From: BOG-908 sp964242115
GTDB taxonomy: Bacteria; Pseudomonadota; Alphaproteobacteria; Acetobacterales; Acetobacteraceae
Assembly: GCA_964242115.1 (NCBI GenBank)
Contig: CAXSZX010000019.1
Coordinates: 35,123 to 99,122, forward strand
Direction: 5' to 3'
Length of the DNA stretch: 64,000 nucleotides
Positions 47,871 to 57,400 of the stretch are shown in pieces (the first letter of the stretch is position 1; each line of letters begins with the position of its first letter). Below the pieces are notes generated by a model, which saw nothing but the letters and a program-made list of their open reading frames with translations, had not been told where the DNA came from and did no database searches. The position numbers were made by a program, and so were the translations under genes.

Positions 47871-50375
47871 ATGCCCCCCATCCGCCCCCGCCGCAGCCCT
47901 TTCCGCCCGCTGATCCTGGGCGTCGCAGCAATCGCCGTCGTGGGCGTGGCCGCCGTCGTGGTGGCCTCGGCCGCGCTGGACCCGCAGCGCCTCAGCGCCG
48001 AGCTGCAGGACGCGGTGCACCGGTCCACCGGGCGCGACCTGACCATCTCCGGCGGCGTGCACCTGCGGCTCGGCCTCTCGCCACGTTTCGAGGTGGACGA
48101 CGTGGCACTGTCCAACCTGCCGGGCGGCTCGCGCCCGCAGATGCTGACGGCGAAAAGCCTCTCCGCGCAGGTGGCGCTGCTGCCGCTGCTGGCGGGCGAC
48201 GCGGTGGTCTCGTCGCTTGCCCTGCAGGACCCCGACATCCTGCTGGAACGCACCGCGGACGGCACGCCCAACTGGCGGTTCACGCCGGAGCGGCGCGCGC
48301 GGTCGGGTGGCTCCTCCAGCACGAGCGGCGGCAGCCACCGGGTGGAGATCAGGCGGGTGCGCGTCGATGGCGGCCAGCTCGCCTGGCACGGCGGCGGCCC
48401 GGCGCTCTCGGTGGGGATCACCTCGCTGGTGTGGACGGCGGACAGCATCGACTCGCCGATGAGTCTGACCTTCGACGGCACCAAGGGCAGCACGCCGGTG
48501 CACCTGACGGCCAGCTCGGGCTCGCTGCAGCGGCTGCAGGGCGGCCCGGTCAGCGCGCTGGCCGGCGCCTGGCCGCTGACGGTGGACCTCAGCGTGCTCG
48601 ACGCAACGCTGCACGTGCTGGGCGGCATCAACCACCCCGAGCAGGGCCGCAGCTACCAGTTCCGCGTCACCGCCAACGCGCAGTCGCTGGACGAGCTGAA
48701 CCCGCTGTTCTCCCGCCCCGTCCTGCCGCCGCTGCGCGACGTGAACCTCACCGCGGTGCTGGCGGACGGCGACCAAGGCGAACTGCGCACCTCGCAGGTC
48801 TCCGGCCACGCCGGCGCCTCGGACCTCGGCGCCTGGGCGCCCGGCCTGGCAGTCAAGCAGGCGCAACTCTCCGCACCAGGTCCTGGCCAGCTGGCGCAGC
48901 TGAACGTGGACGGCACCTACCAGAACCAGCCGATGCGCCTGGCCGCAGCCACCACGCAACCCGACCTGGTGGGCGGCGGCGCGCCGTTGCCGATCACGCT
49001 GAGCGGCCAGGCCGCCGGGGCCAGCCTCTCCGCGCACGGCACCATGCCCACGGGGCTGGGCGCGCCGGGGCTGGACCTGCGGGTGGAGATGCGGGCGCCC
49101 GACCTGTCCTCGCTCTCCCCGCTGGTCGGCCGCAAGCTGCCGGACGCGCACGACGTCTCGCTCGCGGCCCAGGTGGCCGACGCCGGCGTGCGGTTGCGCG
49201 GCATCGCAGTGCACGAGCTGGTGGTCGGCTCCTCGCTGGGCGACCTGTCCGGCGACGTGACCGTGCAGTGGCAGCCGCGCGCCGCGATCACCGGCACGCT
49301 TACCTCACGCACGCTGAACCTGGACGCGATCAGCGCGCCGGAAGGCGGGCTGCTGCCGGCGATATGGCCGCCTGCCACCGACAGCGACGCCGGGCAGGTG
49401 CAGGCGATGCCGGCGCCGGCAACCGACGCGCCGGCTGCGGCGCCACAGGGCGCCTCGCCCGGCCCGGCCACCATGCCGGCGCCCGACGCCCTGCCGCTGG
49501 CCGCGCTGCGCAACACCGACGCCGATGTCAGCCTGCAAATCGGCAACCTCACCTTCGGCGGCCAGCAACTGCAGGACCTGCAGGCGCACCTGCAGCTCTC
49601 GGACGGCAAGCTGGCGCTGAACCCGTTCCGGGCGACCTCGCCGGAGGGGGCGATCATCGGCGGCGCCTCGCTCGACGCGAGCTCGGACGAGCCGCCGGTG
49701 GCCGTCACCCTGCGCTCGCCTGCCATCTCGGCCGGCGCGGTGGCCGGGCTGCTGGGCTACCCCGACGGCGCCCACGGCACCATGCAGGTGGACGCGCAGC
49801 TGAACGGCACCGGCCAGACGGTGGCCGCGCTGAAGGCGAGCCTGGACGGGCATCTTGGCCTCGCGATGGTCAACGGCGAGGTGAGCGACAACATGCTGCA
49901 GGGCCTGATCGGCCCGGCGCTGGACGCCGCACAGGTTCCGGGCATCGGCGGCGGCACCTCGCAGGTGCGCTGCCTGGCCGCCCGGTTCAACTTCAACAAC
50001 GGTGTCGCCACCATCCGCACGCTGGCCGCCGATACCTCCAAGCTGAGCCTGGACGGCACCGGCACGATCAACCTGCAGACCCAGGCGGTGGACATGCATT
50101 TGCGCCCGCGGCTGCATCTGGGGCCGACCGAGGTGGCGGCGCCGGTGTCGCTGACCGGGCAGCTCGGCGCGCTAAAGGCGACGCTGGACCCGGTGCTCGG
50201 CGGCGGACGGGTCGGCATCTCGATCGGCGGCGTGCCGGCGGGGCCGTCGGTGTGCGCCGGGCAGCTGGCGGTGGCGCGCGGCGGGCTTGGCGGGCCGATG
50301 CCGGCGGCAGCGCCCGCGGTGCCGGGGTTCAACATCAGGAAGCCTCGGGACCTGCTGAAGGGCTTATTTCACTGA
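47871..50375 (+). CDS. AsmA-family protein
   Basis: An 834-residue envelope protein. One N-terminal helix (FRPLILGVAAIAVVGVAAVV), the AsmA opening VASAALDPQRLSAELQDAVH, TGRDLTISGGVHLRLGLSPR, and FEVDDVALSNLPGG. A low-complexity Ala/Pro linker (about 510-545) precedes the C-terminal beta-rich AsmA_2 region with LRNTDADVSLQIGNLTFGGQ, VNGEVSDNMLQGLIGPALDA, and DMHLRPRLHLGPTEVAAPVS. AsmA-type proteins are thought to bridge inner and outer membranes in lipid transport. ATG 47871. It follows repeat R19 and 139 bases in which nothing is seen; R20 follows. Confidence 0.9.
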   Translation: MPPIRPRRSPFRPLILGVAAIAVVGVAAVVVASAALDPQRLSAELQDAVHRSTGRDLTISGGVHLRLGLSPRFEVDDVALSNLPGGSRPQMLTAKSLSAQVALLPLLAGDAVVSSLALQDPDILLERTADGTPNWRFTPERRARSGGSSSTSGGSHRVEIRRVRVDGGQLAWHGGGPALSVGITSLVWTADSIDSPMSLTFDGTKGSTPVHLTASSGSLQRLQGGPVSALAGAWPLTVDLSVLDATLHVLGGINHPEQGRSYQFRVTANAQSLDELNPLFSRPVLPPLRDVNLTAVLADGDQGELRTSQVSGHAGASDLGAWAPGLAVKQAQLSAPGPGQLAQLNVDGTYQNQPMRLAAATTQPDLVGGGAPLPITLSGQAAGASLSAHGTMPTGLGAPGLDLRVEMRAPDLSSLSPLVGRKLPDAHDVSLAAQVADAGVRLRGIAVHELVVGSSLGDLSGDVTVQWQPRAAITGTLTSRTLNLDAISAPEGGLLPAIWPPATDSDAGQVQAMPAPATDAPAAAPQGASPGPATMPAPDALPLAALRNTDADVSLQIGNLTFGGQQLQDLQAHLQLSDGKLALNPFRATSPEGAIIGGASLDASSDEPPVAVTLRSPAISAGAVAGLLGYPDGAHGTMQVDAQLNGTGQTVAALKASLDGHLGLAMVNGEVSDNMLQGLIGPALDAAQVPGIGGGTSQVRCLAARFNFNNGVATIRTLAADTSKLSLDGTGTINLQTQAVDMHLRPRLHLGPTEVAAPVSLTGQLGALKATLDPVLGGGRVGISIGGVPAGPSVCAGQLAVARGGLGGPMPAAAPAVPGFNIRKPRDLLKGLFH

Positions 50376-50380
50376 GAGGC

Positions 50381-50516
50381 TTCGCACTTCGTTCTTTTTT
50401 GAAAAAAAGAACCAAAAAACTTTTGCTTCCTTCAGGTGCGCCATGTTGAACGGTCCGCGACAGCCGGGACAAAGTTTTTTTGCTTCTTTTTTTTCAAAAA
50501 AAGAAGCGCTTCCTTG
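50381..50516. repeat. Composite palindromic repeat R20 (a-B-b)
   Basis: Left CGTTCTTTTTTGAAAAAAAGAACC, type B core (TTCAGGTGCGCCATGTTGAA, CGGTCCGCGACAGCCGGGAC), right GCTTCTTTTTTTTCAAAAAAAGAAGC, then GCTTCCTTG, which contains the TTG start of the next gene. Confidence 0.9.
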
Positions 50517-51224
50517 AAACGCTTCTGGGACCGCGCCGAGGTCGTCGCCGACAACGGGCGCCACGCCATCCGCCTCGACGGTCGCCCCATGCGCCTGCCC
50601 GGCGGCCCGGTGCTTGCGCTAGAAAGCCGCCCCCTCGCCCTGGCGATCGCCGAGGAATGGCAGCTCGCCGGCGGCGAGAAAGGAGGCACGCTGCAGGCCG
50701 AAGACGTGCCGCTGACCCGCATTGCGGGGACCGCGCAGGAGCGGGTGGCGCCGGACCCGAACCCGACAGTGGACGCGCTGGCGCGCTACGCGGAGAGCGA
50801 CCTGCTCTGCTACCGGGCAGATGGGCCGGAAGCGTTGGTGACGCGGCAGGCGCTGCTGTGGCAGCCGTGGCTGGATTGGGCAGCGGACGTGCACGGCGCG
50901 AAGCTGCTGGTGACGCAGGGCGTCATGTACGTGGCGCAGCCGGCCGAGGCGCTGGCGCGGTTGCGGGCGGCGGTCGCGGCCAAGGCGGCGTTCGTGCTGG
51001 CTGGGCTTGGCATCCTGGTGCCGGCGACGGGCAGCCTGGTGCTGGGCCTGGCGGTGGCAGACGGCGCGCTGAGTGCCGGCGAGGCGCACGAGTTGGCGGC
51101 GCTGGACGAGCTGTTCGAGGAGCAGCAATGGGGTGCGGACGGCGAGGCGGTGGCAAGGCGCCGGGCCGTGGGGCGGGACATCGCGCTGGCGGCGCGGTTC
51201 ATCGCGCTCAGCAGCCCAGGATGA
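50514..51224 (+). CDS. ATP12 family F1-ATPase assembly chaperone
   Basis: A 236-residue homologue of mitochondrial Atp12, which binds the F1 alpha subunit during ATP synthase assembly. Recognised by KRFWDRAEVVADNGRHAIRL, DGRPMRLPGGPVLALESRPL, LALAIAEEWQLAGGEK, ARYAESDLLCYRADGPEALV, TRQALLWQPWLDWAADVHGA and the C-terminal GLAVADGALSAGEAHELAAL (a Trp/Asp-rich core and helical tail). The family N-terminus KRFW immediately follows TTG 50514, the terminal CTTG of repeat R20. An in-frame GTG at 50436 would translate half the repeat. Its 3' end overlaps the convergent NUDIX gene by 17 bases. Confidence 0.88.
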   Translation: MKRFWDRAEVVADNGRHAIRLDGRPMRLPGGPVLALESRPLALAIAEEWQLAGGEKGGTLQAEDVPLTRIAGTAQERVAPDPNPTVDALARYAESDLLCYRADGPEALVTRQALLWQPWLDWAADVHGAKLLVTQGVMYVAQPAEALARLRAAVAAKAAFVLAGLGILVPATGSLVLGLAVADGALSAGEAHELAALDELFEEQQWGADGEAVARRRAVGRDIALAARFIALSSPG

Positions 51225-51639
51225 GACGGCTCGCCTGGATGATGCGGCGGGCTTCGGACCAGAGGTTGTAGTCGTCGAGGCGGTCCAGGTCGGCCCATTT
51301 GGCGTCGGCTGCGTCCGTGCCGGCACGCGCCTGCCCACCTTGCCACAAGCCGCAGAAATCCAGGATCGTGTAGTGGAAGATCATTTGCCCGTACGCGTCG
51401 TGATGGATGCTGTCGACGTGGCCGGCGAGATGCAGCGTGCCGGCCTCGAGCGACGTTTCCTCGGCGAGTTCGCGGCGCGCGCCCTGCTCGGCCGTCTCGC
51501 CTAGGAGCTGGGCGCCGCCGGGAAGGCTCCACTCGCCTTGCGCGGGCGGGTTGGCGCGGCGGACGAGCAACACCGCGCCGGGGCGCAACAGGGCGACGCC
51601 GAGGCCGACGCGCGGGGCGCTTGGGTATTGGCGGGTCAC
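51208..51639 (-). CDS. NUDIX hydrolase
   Basis: A 143-residue pyrophosphohydrolase with VGLGVALLRPGAVLLVRRAN and the Nudix box GAQLLGETAEQGARRELAEE followed by TSL; the last Gly of the consensus REUxEExGU is Ser here. FHYTILDFCGLW and the AKWADLDRLDDYNLW region are typical of ADP-ribose/nucleotide-type Nudix proteins. The start is GTG 51639, 20 bases from repeat R21; frames further upstream run through the repeat and are not credible. The substrate is not predictable. The end overlaps the ATP12 gene tail on the other strand. Confidence 0.87.
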   Translation of the reverse strand: MTRQYPSAPRVGLGVALLRPGAVLLVRRANPPAQGEWSLPGGAQLLGETAEQGARRELAEETSLEAGTLHLAGHVDSIHHDAYGQMIFHYTILDFCGLWQGGQARAGTDAADAKWADLDRLDDYNLWSEARRIIQASRLILGC

Positions 51640-51658
51640 TGGCTCGGCCTTTGCGGAA

Positions 51659-51793
51659 AAGCAAGCAAGCGGTTCTTTTTTGAAAAAAAGAACCAAAAAA
51701 CTTTTGGTTCTCGGGTACACGCCGGTTGAACGGTCCGCGACAGCCGGGGCAAAAGCTTTTTGCTTCTTTTTCTCGAAAAGAAGGCCTTGCTTT
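51659..51793. repeat. Composite palindromic repeat R21 (a-B-b)
   Basis: Left GGTTCTTTTTTGAAAAAAAGAACC, arm AAAAACTTTTGGTTC, type B core (TCGGGTACACGCCGGTTGAA, CGGTCCGCGACAGCCGGGGC), right GCTTCTTTTTCTCGAAAAGAAGGCC. Touches the recG stop codon. Confidence 0.92.
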
Positions 51794-53855
51794 ACCCTGA
51801 CGCCAACGTCCGCAACGCCGCCCCCCGCTCGAACAGCCGTAGCAGCAACCGCACCGCCCGCCCCCGCTCCGTCTCCAGTTTCGGGTCCCGCTCCAGCAGC
51901 ACCGCCGCGTCCCGGCTCGCCATGCGCAGCAGCCCCTCGTGCTCCACCGGGTCGGCCAGCCGCCACCCCGGCTGGCCGGACTGCCGCTTGCCCAGCAGGT
52001 CGCCGCCGCCGCGGATGCGGAAGTCCTCGTCGGCGATGATGAAGCCGTCCTCGGTGTCGCGCAGCAGCACCAGGCGGCGCCGGGCGGTCTCGGACAACCC
52101 GTCGTCGTGCAGCAGCAGGCAGTAGCTGGCCGCCGACCCGCGCCCGACACGGCCGCGCAACTGGTGCAATTGCGCCAGGCCGAAGCGTTCGGCGTGTTCC
52201 ACCACCATCACGCTGGCCGCGGGCACGTCCACCCCCACCTCGATCACCGTGGTGGCCACCAGCAGCCGGGTGCGGCCGGCGGCGAAGTCGGCCAGCGCGC
52301 GCTCGCGCAACTCGGTCTCCATGCGGCCGTGCGCCAGGCCCAACACGGCGCCGAAGCGGGTGCGCAGCGATTCGTGGCGGGCCTCGGCCGCGGCCACGTC
52401 CAGCATCTCGTTCTCGCTGACCATGGGGCAGACCCAGAACACCTGGTCGCCGCGGTCGAGCGCACGGGCGATGCCGTCAGTCACGTCGTCGATGGTGGCC
52501 AGGCTGTGCAAGGTGGTGCGTATCTTCTGGCGGCCGGCGGGTTTTTCGGACAGGCGGCTGACCGACATCTCGCCCCAGTGGGTCAGCAGCAGCGTGCGCG
52601 GGATGGGGGTGGCGGTCATCACCAGCACGTCGGTGGTGTCGCCCTTGCCGCCGAGGCTGAGGCGCTGGTCCACGCCGAAGCGGTGCTGCTCGTCGATGAC
52701 GGCCAGCGCCAGGTCGCGGTAGCCCACCCCGTCCTGGAACAGCGCATGGGTGCCCACCACCAGCGGGGTGCGGCCGCTCTGCAGACCGAGCAGGGTGTTG
52801 CGGCGGGCCACCCCCTTCACCGAACCGGTGAGCAGCGCGGTCGGCACCGGGCAGATCTTGGTCAGCGTGCGGTGGTGCTGGCGGGCGAGCGTCTCTGTGG
52901 GCGCCATCATCGCCGCCTGGGCGCCGGCTTCGACCGCGCGCAGCATCGCCATCGCGGCGACCAGCGTCTTGCCGGAGCCCACGTCACCCTGCAGCAGGCG
53001 CAGCATGCGGCTGGGGGCGGCGAGGTCGGCGTCGATCTCGGCCAGCGCCTCGGCCTGCGAGGGGGTGAGCGCGTGGCCGAAGCGGGCGAGCGCCTGGCCG
53101 CGCAGCGCGCCGTCGCCGGCCAGCACGCGGCCTGGGCGGGCGCGCTCGCGGCTGCGCATCCAGGACAGCGCCACCTGGTGGGCGAGCAGCTCGTCGTAGG
53201 CGAGCCGGGTGCGCGCTTCCGGGGCGGGGTGTTCGCGGGGGGCGTGCAGGGCGCACAGCGCCTCGGCGAAGCTGGGCCAGCGTTCGCGACGCAGCAGCGT
53301 GGGCTCGTGCCACTCCGGCAAAGCGGGCACGCGGGCGAGCGCCTGGGTGAGGGCTGCGCGGAGGTGGCTGGGGTAGAGGCCGGCGGTCAGCGGCCAGACG
53401 GGTTCGAGCGCCGGGATCAGCTCGGGCCGGTTGGCGGGTGCGATGTGGTCCGGGTGCGGCATGGTCAGCCGGTCGCCGAAGCTGTCCAGCCGGCCGGAGA
53501 CGAGGATCTTCGAGCCTACCGTGAGCGCCTGGGCACGGGCGGGCTTGAAGAAGACGAGCTCGGCGGTGCCGGTGCCGTCGGTGACGACGACGCGCCAGGG
53601 CTGGCGCTGGGTGGCGGGCTTGTCGTGGCGGACGACGTCCACCTCCAGCGTTGCGACCTGGCCCGGCAGCGCGGCTTTCAGCGTGGGGCGCAGGCGGCGG
53701 TCGACGAAGCTTTCCGGCAGGTGGAACAGCAGGTCGAGCACGCGGGTGCCGCCGGTGACGCGCGCCAGCATGGTGGCGACGGCCGGGCCGATGCCCTTCA
53801 GCGTGGTCTGCGCCTCGAGCAGCGGCGCCAGCAGGTCGGGCTGGGCGTCGGTCAT
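51792..53855 (-). CDS. recG: ATP-dependent DNA helicase RecG
   Basis: Branch-migration helicase that remodels stalled forks and Holliday junctions. The 687-residue protein has the wedge/OB domain (KGIGPAVATMLARVTGGTRV; DLLFHLPESFVDRR; GQVATLEVDVVRHD), motif I LLQGDVGSGKTLVAAMAMLR, Walker B VIDEQHRFGVDQR, MTATPIPRTLLLTHWGEM, and the RecG C-terminal helicase block VATTVIEVGVDVPAASVMVV, EHAERFGLAQLHQLRGRVGR, with the TRG motif after it. Length is normal. ATG 53855. Divergent from the sdhE-mfd pair, the usual alphaproteobacterial arrangement. Confidence 0.96.
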   Translation of the reverse strand: MTDAQPDLLAPLLEAQTTLKGIGPAVATMLARVTGGTRVLDLLFHLPESFVDRRLRPTLKAALPGQVATLEVDVVRHDKPATQRQPWRVVVTDGTGTAELVFFKPARAQALTVGSKILVSGRLDSFGDRLTMPHPDHIAPANRPELIPALEPVWPLTAGLYPSHLRAALTQALARVPALPEWHEPTLLRRERWPSFAEALCALHAPREHPAPEARTRLAYDELLAHQVALSWMRSRERARPGRVLAGDGALRGQALARFGHALTPSQAEALAEIDADLAAPSRMLRLLQGDVGSGKTLVAAMAMLRAVEAGAQAAMMAPTETLARQHHRTLTKICPVPTALLTGSVKGVARRNTLLGLQSGRTPLVVGTHALFQDGVGYRDLALAVIDEQHRFGVDQRLSLGGKGDTTDVLVMTATPIPRTLLLTHWGEMSVSRLSEKPAGRQKIRTTLHSLATIDDVTDGIARALDRGDQVFWVCPMVSENEMLDVAAAEARHESLRTRFGAVLGLAHGRMETELRERALADFAAGRTRLLVATTVIEVGVDVPAASVMVVEHAERFGLAQLHQLRGRVGRGSAASYCLLLHDDGLSETARRRLVLLRDTEDGFIIADEDFRIRGGGDLLGKRQSGQPGWRLADPVEHEGLLRMASRDAAVLLERDPKLETERGRAVRLLLRLFERGAALRTLASG

Positions 53856-53916
53856 CGCGCAGGCAAGCGCGGATGAGCGCTACCTGAGCCGGCGATGACC
53901 AGCCTGCTGATCGAGA

Positions 53917-54077
53917 GGAAGCAAGCGCCTTCTTTTTCGAGAATGAGAAGCAAAAAGCTTTTGCGCGCGCTGTCGCGGACGGCTGAAACGACACGTCTCA
54001 ACAACGCGCGCCCAACGAGAGCAAAAGTCTTTTGGTTCTTTTTTTCAAAAAAGAACTGCTTGCCTTGCTCGCTTGCT
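53917..54077. repeat. Composite palindromic repeat R22 (b-A-a)
   Basis: Left GCCTTCTTTTTCGAGAATGAGAAGC, AAAAGCTTTTGCGCGCGCTG, TCGCGGACGG, an 18-base longer core than usual with ACAACGCGCG, AGCAAAAGTCTTTTGG, right GGTTCTTTTTTTCAAAAAAGAACTGC. In the divergent recG-sdhE gap. Confidence 0.85.
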
Positions 54078-54122
54078 TCGCCCTGGCGTCCGACACACCG
54101 CCCGCTATATGTCAGCCGCACC

Positions 54123-54404
54123 ATGGAAGAAACCTCGTCTCACCTGGAAAGCCGGCGCCGCCGCCTGCTGTTCCGTGCCAACCACCGCGGCACGCGGGAG
54201 AACGACCTGCTGATCGGCGGTTTCGTAGCCTCGCGGCTGGAGCGTTTCTCCGTTGAGGAAATCGACGTGCTGGAACGGATCGTCGAGCTGCCGGACACCT
54301 GGCTGACCGACTGGCTGACCGGACGCACGCCTATTCCAGTCGAGCACGACGGGCCGATGCTGCGGGCGATGCGCGACGCACGCGGCCAAGGGCCGACCGC
54401 TTGA
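54123..54404 (+). CDS. sdhE: FAD assembly factor SdhE
   Basis: Small (93-residue) assembly factor that promotes covalent flavinylation of succinate dehydrogenase. Family hallmarks are RRRRLLFRANHRGTREND, with the essential RG-x-x-E element (HRGTRE), LLIGGFVASRLERFSVEEID near 35-54, and the acidic-helix plus WLTDWLTG motif near the end. ATG 54123 is chosen because family members begin 8-12 residues before the RRRLL block. It overlaps mfd by four bases (TTGA), giving coupled translation, a pairing seen in other alphaproteobacteria. Confidence 0.93.
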   Translation: MEETSSHLESRRRRLLFRANHRGTRENDLLIGGFVASRLERFSVEEIDVLERIVELPDTWLTDWLTGRTPIPVEHDGPMLRAMRDARGQGPTA

Positions 54405-57400
54405 GCATCGCCACCATCTACGGCGCGCCGGAAGGCTTCGACGCGCTGCTGCTGATCCGCCGGGCGGAAGAACACCAGGGCACCCTGCTGCACATCGCGC
54501 GCAACGAGCAGCGCATGGTGCGGCTGTCCGAACTGCTGGCGTTCTTCGCGCCGGGCATCGAGGTGCTGCGCTTCCCCGCCTGGGACTGCCTGCCCTACGA
54601 CCGCGTCTCGCCCAACCCGGCGGTGGTCTCCGAGCGCATCGCTACCTTGTCCCGCCTGCTGGACCCGCCGCAGGGACGCCGCATCGTGCTGACGACGGTG
54701 AACGCCGCGGTGCAACGCGTGCCGCCCCGGCTGGTGTTCCTGGGCGAGAGCCTGGACGTGCGCGCCGGCGGCGAGATGAAGCCGGAAACGCTGGTTGCCT
54801 ACCTGGAGGCGCACGGCTACGGCCGCACCGACACGGTGATGGAGCCCGGCGAATACGCGGTCCGCGGCGGCATCCTCGACGTCTTCCCCAGCGGCGAGGG
54901 CGACCCGGTGCGGCTGGACTTCTTCGGCGACACGGTGGAGAGCGTCCGCCGCTTCGACCCCTCCACCCAGCGCAGCACGGAGAAGGCGGCCAGCTTCTCG
55001 CTGCGTCCGGTCTCCGAGGTGACGCTGGATGAAGCCAGCAAGACGCGCTTCCGCACCGCCTGGCGCGAGCTGTTCGGCCAGGCCGCCGCCATCGACCCGA
55101 TCTACCAGGCGATCTCCGACGGGCGCCGCTACCCGGGCATGGAGCACTGGGTGCCGCTGTTCCACGACGAGATGGAGACGCTGCTGGACTACCTGCCTGT
55201 CCCCTCCGTCTCGATGGACGTACAGGGCGAGGAGGTGCTGACCGCCCGGCTGGAGATGATCGCCGACCACTACCAAAGCCGCCGCATGGTGCCGCGCGAC
55301 GGCGAGGTGCCCTACCGCCCGCTGCCGAGCGAGCGCCTTTACCTGGACCGCGACGGCTGGGACGCGATGCTGGTGGGCGTGCCAACCTTCGTGTTCAGCC
55401 CCTACGGCATGCCGGATGGCGCCGGCGGCTTCGACGCCGGCGGCCGGCCCGGCGTGCTGTTCACCCAGGCCGGCACCGGCATCTCCGCCAACATGTTCGA
55501 GCAGTTGGCGGCGCAGGCGGCGAGCTGGGCCGCGCAGGGCAAGCGCACCGTGGTAGCGGCCTGGAGCCGCGGCTCACGCGCGCGGCTTGGCACGCTGCTG
55601 GGCGAGCACAAGTTGCGCGCCGAAGTGGCCGAGGACTGGCGCACTGCCCGCCGCGCGCGGCCGGACGCGATCGCCCTGGTGACGCTGGGGCTCGAGCGCG
55701 GCTTCGTGGCCGACGACTTCGCCATCGTCGGCGAGCAGGACCTGCTGGGCGAGCGCATCAGCCGGCCGGCCCGCCGCCGCAAGCGGGCTGACCAGTTCAT
55801 CGCCGAGGCGACGGAGATCGCCGAGGGCGACCTAGTGGTGCACCAGGATTACGGCATCGGCCGCTACGACGGGCTGGAGACGCTGAAGATCGGCCTCGCC
55901 CCGCACGACTGCCTGCGGCTGATCTACGACGGGCTGGAGAAGCTGTTCCTGCCGGTGGAGAACATCGAGCTGCTCAGCCGCTTCGGCAGCGAGAGCCAGG
56001 GTGTGGCGCTGGACAAGCTGGGCGGCGCCGGCTGGCAGAGCCGCAAGGCGCGCATGAAGCAGCGCATCCGCGACATGGCCGGCGCACTGATCCGCATCGC
56101 CGCAGAACGCCGGGTGCGCGACGCGATGACGGTGGCCCCGCCCGAAGGCACCTGGGACGAGTTCTGCGCCCGTTTTCCCTTCGCCGAGACCGAGGACCAG
56201 ACGCGCGCCATCTCCGACGTGCTGGAAGACCTCTCGTCCGGCAAGCCGATGGACCGGCTGATTTGCGGCGACGTGGGCTTTGGCAAGACCGAGGTGGCGC
56301 TACGGGCAGCCTTCGCGGTGGCGATGTCGGGTTCACAGGTGGCCGTGGTGGTGCCGACCACGCTGCTGGCACGGCAGCACTTCCGCGGGTTTACCGCGCG
56401 GTTTGACGGCCTGCCGGTGAAGGTTGGCCAGCTCAGCCGCATGGTCACCGCCAAGGACCAGGCGGAGGTGAAACGCGGGCTGGCCAACGGCGACATCAAC
56501 ATCGTCATCGGCACCCACGCGCTGCTGGCCAAGGGGATCGAGTTCTCCGACCTCGGCCTGCTGATCGTCGACGAGGAGCAGCATTTCGGCGTCAGCCACA
56601 AGGAGAAGCTGAAGGCGCTGAAGGCGGACGTGCACGTGTTGACGCTGACCGCCACGCCGATCCCGCGCACCCTGCAGCTCGCTCTGACCGGGGTGCGCGA
56701 GATGAGTCTGATCGCCACCCCGCCGGTGGACCGCATGGCGGTGCGAACCTTCATCATGCCGTTCGACCAGGTGGTAGTGCGCGAGGCGATCCAGCGCGAA
56801 CGCTTCCGCGGCGGCCAGGTGTTCTGCGTGGTGCCGCGCCTGGAAGACATGCCGAAGATGCAGACGCGTCTGCGCGAGATCGTGCCCGAAGCGCGCATCG
56901 TTGAGGCGCACGGCCGCCTGGCGCCCACCGAGCTGGAACGGGTGATGACCGAGTTCGGCGACGGCAAATACGACATCCTGCTGTCCACCAACATCGTGGA
57001 ATCCGGGCTGGACATGCCGGCGGTCAACACGCTGGTGATCCACCGCGCGGACATGTTCGGCCTGGGCCAGCTGTATCAGCTGCGCGGGCGCGTGGGGCGC
57101 GGCAAGCAGCGCGGCTACGCGTACCTCACCTGGCCACCGACCACGAAGCTCTCGGCCGCAGCGGAGAAGCGGCTGCACGTGATGCAGACGCTGGACCAGC
57201 TTGGCGCCGGCTTCACCCTGGCCAGCCACGACCTCGACATCCGCGGCGCCGGCAACCTGCTGGGAGACGAGCAGTCCGGACACATCCGCGAGGTGGGGAT
57301 CGAGCTCTACCAGCAGATGCTGGAGGACGCGGTGGCCGAGATGCGGTCGGCCAAGGGGCGCGTGGCGGCTGGGGACCGTGACTGGACGCCGAACATCAAC

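Noticed and set aside
53895..54122. Longer SdhE start inside repeat R22
   Set aside because: The added residues are repeat translation; the family start fits ATG 54123.
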